Shown here in pieces: positions 48,206 to 55,822 of a stretch of 64,000 nucleotides of DNA. The stretch is from an uncultured Erythrobacter sp. (GTDB lineage: Bacteria; Pseudomonadota; Alphaproteobacteria; Sphingomonadales; Sphingomonadaceae): contig NZ_OY284434.1 of NCBI RefSeq assembly GCF_958304185.1, positions 62,001-126,000 on the forward strand, written 5' to 3'. The translations under genes were made by a program, and so were the position numbers. The notes beneath the pieces were generated by a model that saw only the letters and a program-made list of their open reading frames with translations, was not told where the DNA came from and searched no databases. Numbering within the stretch: position 1 is the stretch's first letter; every line of letters starts with the position of its first letter.

Positions 48206-48568
48206 GGTTTCTCCAGGGTCCGCAAGCGGGAGCGCGGCGATACCAGAGCCGCACGTGTCATGCCAACCCTCGGCCTCAAGCAGCGAAGCGATAGGCCACA
48301 AAGACGCCTCAAGTAGCGCAGCGATAGGCCACAAAGACGTCTGTGAGTTGCCCCGCAATGAACCATTCGGCCACGGCGCTTCCGAGGGGAAAGACAAAAA
48401 TGTGGTAAAAATTGGGCAAGAGGTCACGAAACGCTTTGGGGTCTGCGAATCTTCCTGCTAGAGGCTGCCTTATTCCTGCCGTGATTCGAAAGTGCGTAGG
48501 CGGCAGGAAGATCAGAATAACGCGCTTTGCTCATTACTGGCCCGCTTGGGTCCATAGGGGAATACACC
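48206..48568. other. 363-bp divergent gap between tspO and the small lipoprotein gene
   Basis: It contains the tandem 33-bp repeat at 48274-48339 and, by position, the promoters of tspO (minus) and the lipoprotein (plus). I see no gene: the open frames across it are low-complexity read-through of the repeat. Confidence 0.6.
48274..48339. repeat. Tandem 33-bp direct repeat upstream of tspO
   Basis: Two adjacent 33-bp units (48274-48306 and 48307-48339) differ at two positions; both contain gcgataggccacaaagacg. It is translated as an 11-residue repeat in rejected frames on both strands. Confidence 0.9.
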
Positions 48569-48778
48569 ATGAAGAAGACCTTTGCGCTCGTCGCCGTTCT
48601 CGCCCTCGCCACCGCCGCTTGCTCGAAGCCGGCTGAAGAAGCTGCGACCGAAGCTGACACCACCGCCGTTGCTGAAGAGCCGATGGCTGCCGAAACCCCG
48701 ATGGCTGGCGAAACCCCGGCTGCCGACGCTATGGCTGCCGAAACTCCGATGGCTGCCGAGACCCCGGCTGCTGAGTAA
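48569..48778 (+). CDS. Small Ala/Glu/Thr-rich lipoprotein
   Basis: A 69-residue predicted lipoprotein of unknown function. It has a signal peptide MKKTFALVAVLALATAAC with lipobox cysteine C18. The mature part is almost only Ala, Glu, Thr, Pro and Met and contains repeated AETPMA-type units (four near-copies). It would be an unfolded, acidic, surface-tethered tail. No homologous domain is recognised; the clear signal peptide, a purine-rich leader and a strong terminator support a real gene. Confidence 0.82.
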   Translation: MKKTFALVAVLALATAACSKPAEEAATEADTTAVAEEPMAAETPMAGETPAADAMAAETPMAAETPAAE

Positions 48779-48833
48779 GCCTTAACGGCTTGCCGGTCCC
48801 GGCCTCGTGTCGGGAGCACGGACAAGAAACAGG

Positions 48834-48872
48834 CCGGTAGCAACCTTCGGGTTGCTGCCGGTCTTTTCTTTT
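48834..48872 (+). terminator. Rho-independent terminator of the small lipoprotein gene
   Basis: The stem gccggtagcaacc/ggttgctgccgg (48834-48845 with 48850-48861) has a TTCG tetraloop and one G-T pair, followed by TCTTTTCTTTT. This is a textbook intrinsic terminator. Confidence 0.95.
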
Positions 48873-48894
48873 GGGCGGCAGGTGTAGCCTTGGC

Positions 48895-48975
48895 TTAGCC
48901 CAGAGCGCCAAGCGCCACGGCCACGCCCAACGCAACAGCCACCAACGCGGCGATCATCATACCCTTGTTCTTCAT
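48895..48975 (-). CDS. 26-residue single-helix membrane peptide
   Basis: A tiny ORF encodes MKNKGMMIAALVAVALG then VAVALGALG: a positively charged start and one hydrophobic helix. AGGGGGA lies about 7 bases upstream of the ATG. It follows tlyA by 12 bp on the same strand and precedes the terminator region. The spacing, Shine-Dalgarno and helix design resemble real small membrane proteins, but no homologue can be confirmed without a search. Confidence 0.6.
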   Translation of the reverse strand: MKNKGMMIAALVAVALGVAVALGALG

Positions 48976-48987
48976 CAGATAGTCCCC

Positions 48988-49755
48988 CTAAGCGGTGCGC
49001 CGGGCGGCGATCAGGAATTCGACATTGCCCTGCGGCCCGGTGATCGGGCTTACCACAATTCCCTGAACCTCCCAGCCCAGCCCTTCGATCCAGCCGCGCA
49101 CTTCGTCGCAGACGCGCGCGTGCAGCGCTGGATCGCGCACCACCCCGCCCTTGCCCACTTCCTCGCGCCCAACTTCGAACTGCGGCTTGATGAGCGCGAC
49201 GAGCTGGCACGGTGTTGCCGCGAGTTGGAGGGGGACATCGAGCACCTTGGCTAGGCTGATGAAGCTCGCATCGCACACCACCCAGTTGCAGGGGCGATCA
49301 ATCTGCGTCGGAGTCAGAATGCGCGCGCTGGTCTGTTCGAGCACGGTGACGCGCGGATCTTCGCGCAGCCGCCACGCCAGTTGGTTGGTACCGCTGTCGA
49401 CCGCGAAGACGTGCTCTGCCCCATGTGTCAGCAGCACGTCGGTGAAGCCGCCGGTGGACGAGCCGATATCCATGGCCACAGCGCCTGCCGGATCGAGCCC
49501 GAAATGCTCGATCGCATGGGCCAGCTTGATCCCGCCGCGGCTCACCCAGGGATGATCGCGCCCGCGCACGGTTATTGCGATGTTGTCGGCCAATTGTTGA
49601 CCGGGTTTGTCGACCTTGTTGTCGCCAATAAACACCAGTCCGGCCATCACCAGCGCCTGTGCGCGCGCTCGGCTTTCGGCGAGCCCGCGTTCGACCAGCA
49701 GTTGATCGACACGGCGCTTTGCAGGCTTAGCGGGGCGAGATGGGTGATCGGGCAT
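48988..49755 (-). CDS. tlyA: TlyA-family rRNA (cytidine-2'-O)-methyltransferase
   Basis: A 255-residue S4-domain/FtsJ-like methyltransferase. In mycobacteria TlyA 2'-O-methylates 16S and 23S rRNA; older annotations call it hemolysin. The N-terminal S4 domain (RVDQLLVERGLAESRARAQA) precedes the Rossmann methyltransferase, with SAM motif AMDIGSSTGGFTDVLL, then VFAVDSGTNQLAW and VCDASFISLAKV. The last residues have IKPQFEVGREEVGKGGVV. I start at ATG 49755; a TTG two codons upstream is possible. A 26-residue peptide gene follows. Confidence 0.95.
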   Translation of the reverse strand: MPDHPSRPAKPAKRRVDQLLVERGLAESRARAQALVMAGLVFIGDNKVDKPGQQLADNIAITVRGRDHPWVSRGGIKLAHAIEHFGLDPAGAVAMDIGSSTGGFTDVLLTHGAEHVFAVDSGTNQLAWRLREDPRVTVLEQTSARILTPTQIDRPCNWVVCDASFISLAKVLDVPLQLAATPCQLVALIKPQFEVGREEVGKGGVVRDPALHARVCDEVRGWIEGLGWEVQGIVVSPITGPQGNVEFLIAARRTA

Positions 49756-49790
49756 GGACAAGCGGAGGCTCTAGCGCGCAAAGTGCAGCC

Positions 49791-50345
49791 ATGAAAGCTG
49801 CTCTGCCTGTCCTCGTCTCGATCCTTGCGCTTGCGGCCTGCGTGCCCGCCACCAAGGCCCCGCCGCCCAGCGCGTCGGCACCAGCCCAGCGGCCCGCTCC
49901 GGCACGGCCGGCACCGGCCCCGGTAATTCAGGCTCCGCCGAATGCCAACTGGATCGACGCACCGCTGACGCCAGGGGCTTGGGTCTATCAGGACTTCGGG
50001 CCCGGCAACGGCAAGCGCAGCTTGTTTGCCAATCCTGAGAACACCTTGTACTTCAGCCTCTCATGCGCGACCGGGCCGGATGGTGTGCAAGTCCAGTTCA
50101 GCCGGACCGGCACGCCGTCCAAGCGTTATCTAGCAATGACGATCCGCACAGAAACTGCGCAGCGCACGCTGACGGGTGAGCGGTTCGGCGCGCAAATGAT
50201 AATCGCTGGGGTTCCGGCCACCGACCCACTGCTCGACGCGATGGCGCTGTCCAAGGGGCGTTTTGCGGTGGAGGTCGAGGGAGAGGCCCCGCTTTATGTC
50301 CCAAGCCATGCCGAGGTCAGCCGAGTGATCGAAGACTGCCGGTAA
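49791..50345 (+). CDS. Lipoprotein of unknown function
   Basis: A 184-residue predicted lipoprotein. The signal sequence MKAALPVLVSILALAAC gives a lipobox cysteine at C17. Residues ~20-48 are Pro/Ala-rich. The folded part (from about residue 50) has WIDAPLTPGAWVYQDFGPGN, two further cysteines (SLSCATG; VIEDCR at the end) and no recognisable catalytic motif. Similar small lipoproteins occur widely in sphingomonads, but I cannot name the family. It is divergent from tlyA with 35 bp between. Confidence 0.85.
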   Translation: MKAALPVLVSILALAACVPATKAPPPSASAPAQRPAPARPAPAPVIQAPPNANWIDAPLTPGAWVYQDFGPGNGKRSLFANPENTLYFSLSCATGPDGVQVQFSRTGTPSKRYLAMTIRTETAQRTLTGERFGAQMIIAGVPATDPLLDAMALSKGRFAVEVEGEAPLYVPSHAEVSRVIEDCR

Positions 50346-50348
50346 CGC

Positions 50349-50454
50349 TCGTCATTGCGAGGCGCCGCAGGCGACGAAGCAATCCATGACCTGCCGCTGG
50401 CTCCAGATGTAAGGGCGATCCATGGATTGCTTCGCCTGCGGCTCGCAATGACGA
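50349..50454. repeat. Palindromic repeat, CGTCATTGCGAG family (second copy)
   Basis: Arms 50349-50388 and 50421-50454 are imperfect reverse complements, starting tcgtcattgcgag and ending caatccatg/catggattg. The element is related to 8418-8512 and sits just after the lipoprotein stop. Confidence 0.85.
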
Positions 50455-50599
50455 AGGGTGGGCACCCCCTCCGCGATTCTATACATTAATATCCACAGGC
50501 TTGCCCCCAGCCTGTCCACAGCCCGGCCGTGAAACGAAAAACGCCCGAGGTTTCCCCCTAGGCGCGCATCGCCACGGCGTTACGCGGCGAGGAATGAGT

Positions 50600-50737
50600 A
50601 TGACGGCGGAAAAGATTTATTCAAGTCTTGTCCTTTCGCGCCCCATGAATCACATTGCATCCCGAGGCCAGCGGCGCGCGCGGCTCTCGGCCCCCGGTGA
50701 AACGGTGGGGTCTGCTTACAAGCTTGAAAGGAGGTGA
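50600..50737 (+). CDS. Small ORF (45 aa), translationally coupled to the next
   Basis: A 45-residue basic peptide (MTAEKIYSSLVLSRPMNH...) with AGGA six bases upstream; an earlier in-frame ATG at 50594 is possible. Its last codons (GAA AGG AGG TGA) lie within the near-perfect Shine-Dalgarno of the following 18-codon ORF, so the two are positioned for coupled translation. The function is unknown and the protein may be regulatory only. It is part of a unit closed by the terminator at 50851-50896. Confidence 0.45.
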   Translation: MTAEKIYSSLVLSRPMNHIASRGQRRARLSAPGETVGSAYKLERR

Positions 50738-50741
50738 TCCG

Positions 50742-50798
50742 ATGTCTCATGGTTCAGTAGCGAGGTCGGTGAAGATCCCTACGGAGCATACTCGGTAA
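50742..50798 (+). CDS. 18-residue ORF with near-perfect Shine-Dalgarno
   Basis: The peptide reads MSHGSVARSVKIPTEHTR. AAAGGAGGTGATCC, the full complement of the 16S 3' end, lies directly upstream, with only one base between it and the ATG. It follows the 45-residue ORF by 4 bp and is followed by an intrinsic terminator 53 bp on. Ile/Leu/Val are not enriched, so it is not a classic attenuation peptide for ilvE. It could be a highly translated micropeptide or a ribosome-binding decoy. Confidence 0.45.
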   Translation: MSHGSVARSVKIPTEHTR

Positions 50799-50850
50799 TC
50801 CTCAAGCCAGAGTAAGGCTTCGTGAGCGGCGCTTCCGGCCGCTGACCATG

Positions 50851-50896
50851 AAAGGGCGTTTCCACCGACGGGCTGGAAGCGCCCTTTTCATTTTTG
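50851..50896 (+). terminator. Rho-independent terminator after the tiny ORFs
   Basis: The stem gggcgtttcc/ggaagcgccc (50854-50863 with 50875-50884, one G-T pair) extends with AAA/TTT. It is followed by TTTTCATTTTTGTT. It closes the tiny-ORF unit before the duplicated segment. Confidence 0.9.
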
Positions 50897-51072
50897 TTGT
50901 TTCGAAGGCGCCTCCGCGCCTTCGTCCTCGGTGCGTTTCGAGCCCTGCGGGCTCGAGCACCTGCGGGCGGCCGGTCGGCCTTGCGGGCCTGCGGCCCGTT
51001 TGTTGTTTCGAAGGCACCTCCGCGCCTTCGTCCTCGGTGCGTTTCGAACCCTGCGGGCTCGAGCACCTGCGG
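50895..51072. repeat. 72-bp direct duplication upstream of ilvE
   Basis: Copies at 50895-50966 and 51001-51072 differ at two positions. Each contains the internal palindromes gaaggcg/cgccttc (variant) and gagccctgcgggctc (variant). The 34 bp between them is G/C-rich and includes similar short palindromes. Confidence 0.92.
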
Positions 51073-51136
51073 CTCGCGCGCGTGCGCTCGCGGTCGCGTT
51101 GCGACCGATGCACCGCCCTGTCCATGGCGTGGGAGG

Positions 51137-51273
51137 AGTCCCTCCCCGTTTGCCCCGCGAATGGGGAGGTGGCACCGCGTAGCGGTGACGGAGGGGTCTG
51201 CCCTTTCCGTCCTCCCCCTCCGACAGCCCTTACGGGCTGCCACCTCCCCATCGTTGGAGGACGGGGAGGGACT
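51137..51273. repeat. Palindromic element with two nested stems
   Basis: Outer arms agtccctccccgt/acggggagggact (51137-51149 with 51261-51273) and inner arms ggggaggtggca/tgccacctcccc (51163-51174 with 51238-51249) are both perfect. It lies 54 bp before ilvE. Confidence 0.88.
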
Positions 51274-51327
51274 ATCTCCCCCTCTCTCCCGCTTGCCCTT
51301 CGTCCCCCACAGTATTACGCGCATCCC

Positions 51328-52404
51328 ATGCAACTCACGCGCCTGCCTCACCCCTCGCCCACGCCTGATGCCACCCGCACGCAGCTGATCGCCGATCCCG
51401 GTTTCGGGACGGTGTTCACCGATCACATGGTGGTGGTCGATTATGACGAAGCCCTTGGCGGCTGGCAGACCCCGACCATCGGCCCGCGCCAGCCGATCCC
51501 GCTCGATCCGGCGGCGAGCGTGCTGCATTACGCGCAGGAGATCTTCGAAGGCCTCAAGGCCTATCGCCACCCCGATGGCGCGCTCGGCCTGTTCCGACCC
51601 GAGGCCAACGCCGCACGCTTCAATGCCTCGGCTGACCGGCTGGCCATGCCGCATGTCCCGCCGGAATTGTTCATCGCAAGCATCCGCGCGCTGCTCGACG
51701 TCGATGGCAATTGGTACCCGGCGGTCGAGGGCGGGTCGCTCTACCTGCGGCCCTTCATGATCGCGACCGAGGCGTTCCTCGGCGTGCGCCCGGCGAAGAA
51801 GTACAAGTTCATCGTCATCGCTTCGCCGGCGGGCAATTACTTCAAGTCGGGTGCCAAGGCCGTGAGCATCTGGATTTCCGACTATACCCGCGCTGCCCCC
51901 GGCGGCACCGGGGCGGCCAAGTGCGGCGGCAACTATGCTGCCAGCCTCGTGCCGACCGGACAGGCCTTCGCCAAGGGCCACGACCAAGTGCTGTTCCTCG
52001 ACGCGGTCGAGCGCAAGTGGGTCGAGGAACTGGGCGGCATGAACCTGTTCTTCGTCTTCGCCGATGGCACCGTCATTACCCCGCCGCTGACCGGCACGAT
52101 CCTCCCCGGCATCACCCGCAACAGCCTGATGGCGCTGCTGACGGAGCAAGGGCTCACGGTTTCCGAAGCGCCCTACTCCATCGACCAATGGCGCGCGGAT
52201 GCCGAAAGCGGCCATCTCGTCGAGGTGATGGCCTGCGGCACCGCAGCTGTCGTCACCGCGGTCGGCACGGTTGCGGGGCCGGACGGTGCGTTCACCATCG
52301 GTGCAGGCGGCATCGGCCAGACCACCGCCAAGCTGCGCGAGACGCTGGTCGGCATCCAGACCGGACAAATCACGGACACCCACGGCTGGGTGATGCGGGT
52401 TTAG
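51328..52404 (+). CDS. ilvE: Branched-chain amino acid aminotransferase
   Basis: A 358-residue fold-type IV PLP aminotransferase that performs the last step of Ile, Leu and Val synthesis. The type II BCAT pattern is visible: VLHYAQEIFEGLKAYR near the N-terminus, SLYLRPFMIATEAFLGV, catalytic lysine K198 in AAKCGGNYAASL, ELGGMNLFFVF, TGTILPGITRNSLM and EVMACGTAAVVTAVG. I start at ATG 51328; the frame remains open far upstream through repeats, which is not coding. No strong Shine-Dalgarno precedes it. Confidence 0.95.
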   Translation: MQLTRLPHPSPTPDATRTQLIADPGFGTVFTDHMVVVDYDEALGGWQTPTIGPRQPIPLDPAASVLHYAQEIFEGLKAYRHPDGALGLFRPEANAARFNASADRLAMPHVPPELFIASIRALLDVDGNWYPAVEGGSLYLRPFMIATEAFLGVRPAKKYKFIVIASPAGNYFKSGAKAVSIWISDYTRAAPGGTGAAKCGGNYAASLVPTGQAFAKGHDQVLFLDAVERKWVEELGGMNLFFVFADGTVITPPLTGTILPGITRNSLMALLTEQGLTVSEAPYSIDQWRADAESGHLVEVMACGTAAVVTAVGTVAGPDGAFTIGAGGIGQTTAKLRETLVGIQTGQITDTHGWVMRV

Positions 52405-52415
52405 GAGACGCGACG

Positions 52416-52697
52416 ATGCTGGGATTGACCTTTGCGGCGCTCGCCCTGCTGGAACAGGCGAGCGCGATCATCTGGAAGAATGACGGGACGGTCGAGATCA
52501 CCACCACCTTCGTCGCCACCGATCCGCGCAACCCGTTTCCGCAAGGCACGGTCCTGCTCCTGACCAAGGCAAAGGAAGCCTGCGGCGACAAGGGCGCACC
52601 CGTGCCTGTCGGTGAGCCAGTGGTGGTCGGCATCACGATCGCGGAGGGCAAGCCGCAAGTCGCCATGAGTGGGACCTATGCCTGCCGCCAAGGCTGA
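52416..52697 (+). CDS. Small exported hypothetical protein
   Basis: A 93-residue protein with a probable N-terminal signal ([17 protein letters not shown]) followed by a compact domain of about 75 residues with two cysteines ([14 protein letters not shown] at the end), suggesting a periplasmic disulfide. The family is not recognised. AGGAGACG lies upstream and only 11 bp separate it from ilvE. Its end overlaps the start of trhO by about 20 bases, so the three genes are likely co-transcribed. Confidence 0.78.
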   Translation: MLGLTFAALALLEQASAIIWKNDGTVEITTTFVATDPRNPFPQGTVLLLTKAKEACGDKGAPVPVGEPVVVGITIAEGKPQVAMSGTYACRQG

Positions 52698-53628
52698 GGC
52701 CGCCGTTCAGGTCGCCGCGCTCTACCGCTTCACCGCTTTCGCCGATCCCGAAGCCCTGCGCGCGCCCTTGCTGGCGGCGTGCGAGGTGGCGGGCGTCAGA
52801 GGCACCTTGCTCCTTGCGCGTGAGGGGATCAACGGCACCATCGCGGGCGAGGCTGAGGCGCTGGCGGCCGTGCTTGAGCACATCCGCGCTCTGCCGGGGT
52901 GCGCCGAGCTTGAGGTGAAGTTCTCCTCCGCCCCCGAAATGCCGTTCCACCGCACGAAGGTGCGCGTGAAGCGCGAGATCGTCACAATGGGCGAGCCGGA
53001 CATCGACCCGACGCTTGCCGTCGGCCACTATGTCGATCCGCATGACTGGAACGCGCTGATCGCCGATCCGGACACGCTGGTGATCGACACCCGCAATGAT
53101 TACGAGGTCGCCGTCGGCAGTTTTGCGGGCGCGGTCGATCCGCAGACGCCGAGCTTCCGCGATTTCCCCGCATGGTTCCGCACCCACCGCGAGGAGCTGC
53201 TTGCCGGCAAAAAGAAAGTCGCGATGTTCTGCACGGGCGGCATCCGCTGCGAGAAATCGACCAGCTTCCTGCGCGCCGAAGGGGTGGACGCGGTCTATCA
53301 CCTCAAGGGCGGCATTCTGAAATATCTCGAACAGGTGCCTGAAAGCGAAAGCCTGTGGCAGGGCGAATGCTTCGTGTTCGATGAACGCGTAACGGTGCGC
53401 CACGGCTTGGGACAAGGCACGTTCCAGCTATGCCGCGCCTGCCGCCGCCCGCTTGATGTCGCGGCGCTGGCCCATCCCGATTTCGAGGACGGGGTGAGCT
53501 GCCCCGCCTGCATCGACGAGCGCACACCCGAACAACGCGCTGGCTATGCCGAGCGCCAGCGGCAGGAGGCCCTCGCCAAGGCGCGCGGGGAATTGCGCGT
53601 CGGCGCGGTGCGCTCGCCGAAGGAATGA
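52678..53628 (+). CDS. trhO: tRNA uridine(34) hydroxylase TrhO (rhodanese domain)
   Basis: A 316-residue rhodanese-like protein. TrhO (YceA in E. coli) performs oxygen-dependent 5-hydroxylation of U34 in tRNA. Residues ~10-105 form the N-terminal domain; the rhodanese domain (about 120-215) has [13 protein letters not shown] and the loop [11 protein letters not shown], with the conserved C185 and C191. A C-terminal zinc-ribbon-like segment has CRAC and CPAC pairs. I start at ATG 52678; GTG 52669 is also open. It is coupled to the GST gene by ATGA. Confidence 0.95.
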   Translation: MPAAKAEAAVQVAALYRFTAFADPEALRAPLLAACEVAGVRGTLLLAREGINGTIAGEAEALAAVLEHIRALPGCAELEVKFSSAPEMPFHRTKVRVKREIVTMGEPDIDPTLAVGHYVDPHDWNALIADPDTLVIDTRNDYEVAVGSFAGAVDPQTPSFRDFPAWFRTHREELLAGKKKVAMFCTGGIRCEKSTSFLRAEGVDAVYHLKGGILKYLEQVPESESLWQGECFVFDERVTVRHGLGQGTFQLCRACRRPLDVAALAHPDFEDGVSCPACIDERTPEQRAGYAERQRQEALAKARGELRVGAVRSPKE

Positions 53629-54296
53629 CCGAAGCGCCGCTCCTCTATTCCTTCCGCCGCTGCCCCTATGCGATGCGGGCGCGGATGGCGCTGTGGGTGG
53701 CGGGGATCACCGTGGAGCTGCGTGAGGTTAAGCTTGCCGCCAAGCCGCCGGAGCTCATCACCGCCTCACCGAAGGGCACTGTGCCGGTCCTGGTCCTGCC
53801 GGATGGAACCGTGATCGACCAGAGCTTGGCTATCATGCGATGGGCATTGGCGCAGAGTGATCCCGAAGGCTGGCTGACGAGCGATGACGCAAGGCTGATC
53901 GCAGCGAATGACGGGCCGTTCAAGCACCACCTCGACCGCGCGAAATATCCCGGGCGCTACGAGGAGGACGGCGTGACCGACCACCGCGCCGCCGCGCTCG
54001 CCCTGCTCGCTCCGCTGGAGGCGCGGCTGGCGGACGCGCCGTGGCTGTGCGGGGAAACCCGCACCCTCACCGACATCGCTCTGTTCCCCTTCATCCGCCA
54101 ATTCGCCGCGATTGATCCGGACTGGTTTGCCAGCCAGCCCTTGCCGCGTTTGCAGCAATGGCTGGGGCAGCTCCTGACGTCGGACCTGTTCGCGAGCATC
54201 ATGCCAAAGTTCGCGCCGTGGAGGGCAGGGGACACACCCGTCGCTTTCGGCACCGCAGACGCCCGCGCGCGCACTCCCCGTCTAGCTGGTACGTAA
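53625..54296 (+). CDS. Glutathione S-transferase family protein
   Basis: A 223-residue GST-fold protein. The thioredoxin domain has [15 protein letters not shown], with C13 in a CPYA motif like the glutathionyl-hydroquinone or stringent-starvation type, [20 protein letters not shown] with the cis-proline and the GSH-binding Ser, and a helical C-terminal domain ending in [15 protein letters not shown]. The start overlaps the trhO stop (ATGA). The substrate is unknown. Confidence 0.92.
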   Translation: MTEAPLLYSFRRCPYAMRARMALWVAGITVELREVKLAAKPPELITASPKGTVPVLVLPDGTVIDQSLAIMRWALAQSDPEGWLTSDDARLIAANDGPFKHHLDRAKYPGRYEEDGVTDHRAAALALLAPLEARLADAPWLCGETRTLTDIALFPFIRQFAAIDPDWFASQPLPRLQQWLGQLLTSDLFASIMPKFAPWRAGDTPVAFGTADARARTPRLAGT

Positions 54297-54331
54297 TATC
54301 TCTTTAACGCGATGAGGGCATATTGCTTCGC

Positions 54332-54712
54332 ATGAACTCATTGACAACACGCCACAAAGTCTCCCGGAACGTCGAAACAGGCGAGGTCTATTTTGCGATC
54401 AGTGGCTTCTGGAAGCTTGAGGAGATGCAGGCGTTCCTGCGTGAGTTGAACGAAGCCGCTGCCCCGATTGTCGCGCAGCGAACCCCCATTCGCGTGTCGG
54501 GCGAAATGGAAGGGTTTGTGCCTCAGGACCGCCAAACGGGCGAAGTCATTCGCGATCACCTCATGATGTCTCGGAAATACGGGCTACAGCGCGTTGCGAT
54601 CGTGACCGCTCCCGTCCTCGTGAAGCTGCAATACCGCCGATTGAGCCAAGGCATCGAGGTCGAATTTTTCGACAGCAGGAACGAAGCCATCGCATGGTTG
54701 CGCCGTCCCTAA
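54332..54712 (+). CDS. STAS/SpoIIAA-like hypothetical protein
   Basis: A 126-residue soluble protein of SpoIIAA/STAS-like appearance: an N-terminal beta strand (GEVYFAISGFWKLEEMQAFL), a central IRVSGEMEGFVPQ, and the C-terminal VEFFDSRNEAIAWLRRP, which matches the end of many STAS-like proteins of unknown partner. A TTG at 54323 lies 5 bases after GAGGG and could be the true start; I use the ATG. No anti-sigma or kinase gene is adjacent. Confidence 0.78.
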   Translation: MNSLTTRHKVSRNVETGEVYFAISGFWKLEEMQAFLRELNEAAAPIVAQRTPIRVSGEMEGFVPQDRQTGEVIRDHLMMSRKYGLQRVAIVTAPVLVKLQYRRLSQGIEVEFFDSRNEAIAWLRRP

Positions 54713-54795
54713 AGCGCGTTCGGGCAAAAGCGACTTGCGATTGCCCGGCCCGCCGGACAGCGCGGCACATCGCTGGGATGCCAAAGAGTTGAGAC

Positions 54796-55692
54796 TTACT
54801 GCTCCCCCAACCCTTCCCGGAACGCATCGACCAGCCAGCTTGCCGCCGGGCCAAGCCGCGTATCGCGCCGCCATAATGCGTTGAGGCCGTAATGCGCACC
54901 GGGCTTCTCCGGCAAATCGAGCTCGACCAGCGCACCGCTCGCCAGATCGCCTGCCACCATCGCGCGCGGCATGTTGCCCCAGCCCAGCCCCTCTTTCAGC
55001 AGCGAGTGCTTCGCGCCCAGATCGCCCAGCCGCCAGGTCAGCGGGCTGAGCACCGAGAACTCGCGGCCTTCGGTCAAGGGCGAACGATCGGTCAGCACCA
55101 GTTGCAGGTGGCGGCGGCTCTCCCCCGGGGCGATGCCTGGACGTGCGAGGGGATGGGACGGCGCGGCGACGGGGATGAGGTCGATCTCCCCCACCGCTCG
55201 GCGTTCCAGCGCGGGCTGATCGCCGATCACTGGGCCGCCGATGGCAAGGTCCGATCCACCGTCGATCACGCAGGCTGCGACCGCGCCCAACCCCTCAATC
55301 CGCAAGGTCAGCGCACAGGTCGGGAACATCCTGCGGAATTCGCCCAGCACATGGGCGGTGATCTCGCTCGGCACCATCACGTCGATCACCAGCGTCAGTG
55401 ATGGTTCCTGCCCGGCATGGAGCGAGCGGGTCTTGGCGAGCAACGCGTCGACCCCGTCAGCAATCCCGCGTGCTTCGGCCAGTAAGCCTTCCCCCGCCGC
55501 CGTCAGCACGGGGCGGCGCGAGCCCTCACGGTCGAACAGGCTGAGACCCAATTGCGCCTCCAACTGCGCGATCCCGTAAGACACCGCTGAGACCGCGCGC
55601 CCCATCGTCTTGGCCGCACCGCCGAAGCTGCCATGCTCAGCCACAGCGATGAATATGCGCAATTGATCGAGACTGGGTTCGCCGAGCTTCAT
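54796..55692 (-). CDS. LysR-family transcriptional regulator
   Basis: A 298-residue LysR-type regulator. The winged helix-turn-helix (LDQLRIFIAVAEHGSFGGAA, then AVSAVSYGIAQLEAQLGLSL) is followed by an effector-binding domain from about residue 92. It is divergent from the pirin-azoR pair across 130 bp, the usual arrangement for a LysR protein controlling its neighbours, so it probably responds to quinone or aromatic electrophile stress. Start ATG 55692; nine more residues are possible. Confidence 0.93.
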   Translation of the reverse strand: MKLGEPSLDQLRIFIAVAEHGSFGGAAKTMGRAVSAVSYGIAQLEAQLGLSLFDREGSRRPVLTAAGEGLLAEARGIADGVDALLAKTRSLHAGQEPSLTLVIDVMVPSEITAHVLGEFRRMFPTCALTLRIEGLGAVAACVIDGGSDLAIGGPVIGDQPALERRAVGEIDLIPVAAPSHPLARPGIAPGESRRHLQLVLTDRSPLTEGREFSVLSPLTWRLGDLGAKHSLLKEGLGWGNMPRAMVAGDLASGALVELDLPEKPGAHYGLNALWRRDTRLGPAASWLVDAFREGLGEQ

Positions 55693-55822
55693 GGCTGTAT
55701 GTTCAGATAATCCGAACATCTTGGCAAGTTTTATCGCACTTATCCGTTCGTCACCCTTGGCCTATCTCCTCCTCAACAGAGCGAGCCCATCAGCGGGCCA
55801 CTCCGAATCAAGGAGCAACGCC

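Larger units (their letters stand above)
50346..51327. other. 982-bp stretch before ilvE: repeats plus a tiny-ORF unit
   Basis: No ordinary gene. In order it holds the palindrome at 50349-50454, two coupled tiny ORFs (50600-50798), a terminator (50851-50896), a 72-bp direct duplication (50895-51072) and another palindromic element (51137-51273). ilvE starts 54 bp after the last of these. Confidence 0.75.

Noticed and set aside
50727-50741. AAAGGAGGTGATCC taken as the end of a 16S rRNA gene on the minus strand
   Set aside because: The sequence beyond it is not 16S; it acts as a Shine-Dalgarno for an adjacent ATG.
50742-50798. Leader peptide attenuating ilvE
   Set aside because: The 18 codons are not enriched in Ile, Leu or Val, and the terminator and 430 bp of repeats separate it from ilvE.
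50848-51327. 160-residue N-terminal extension of IlvE
   Set aside because: It runs through a terminator, a duplication and a palindrome; IlvE proteins start close to 51328.
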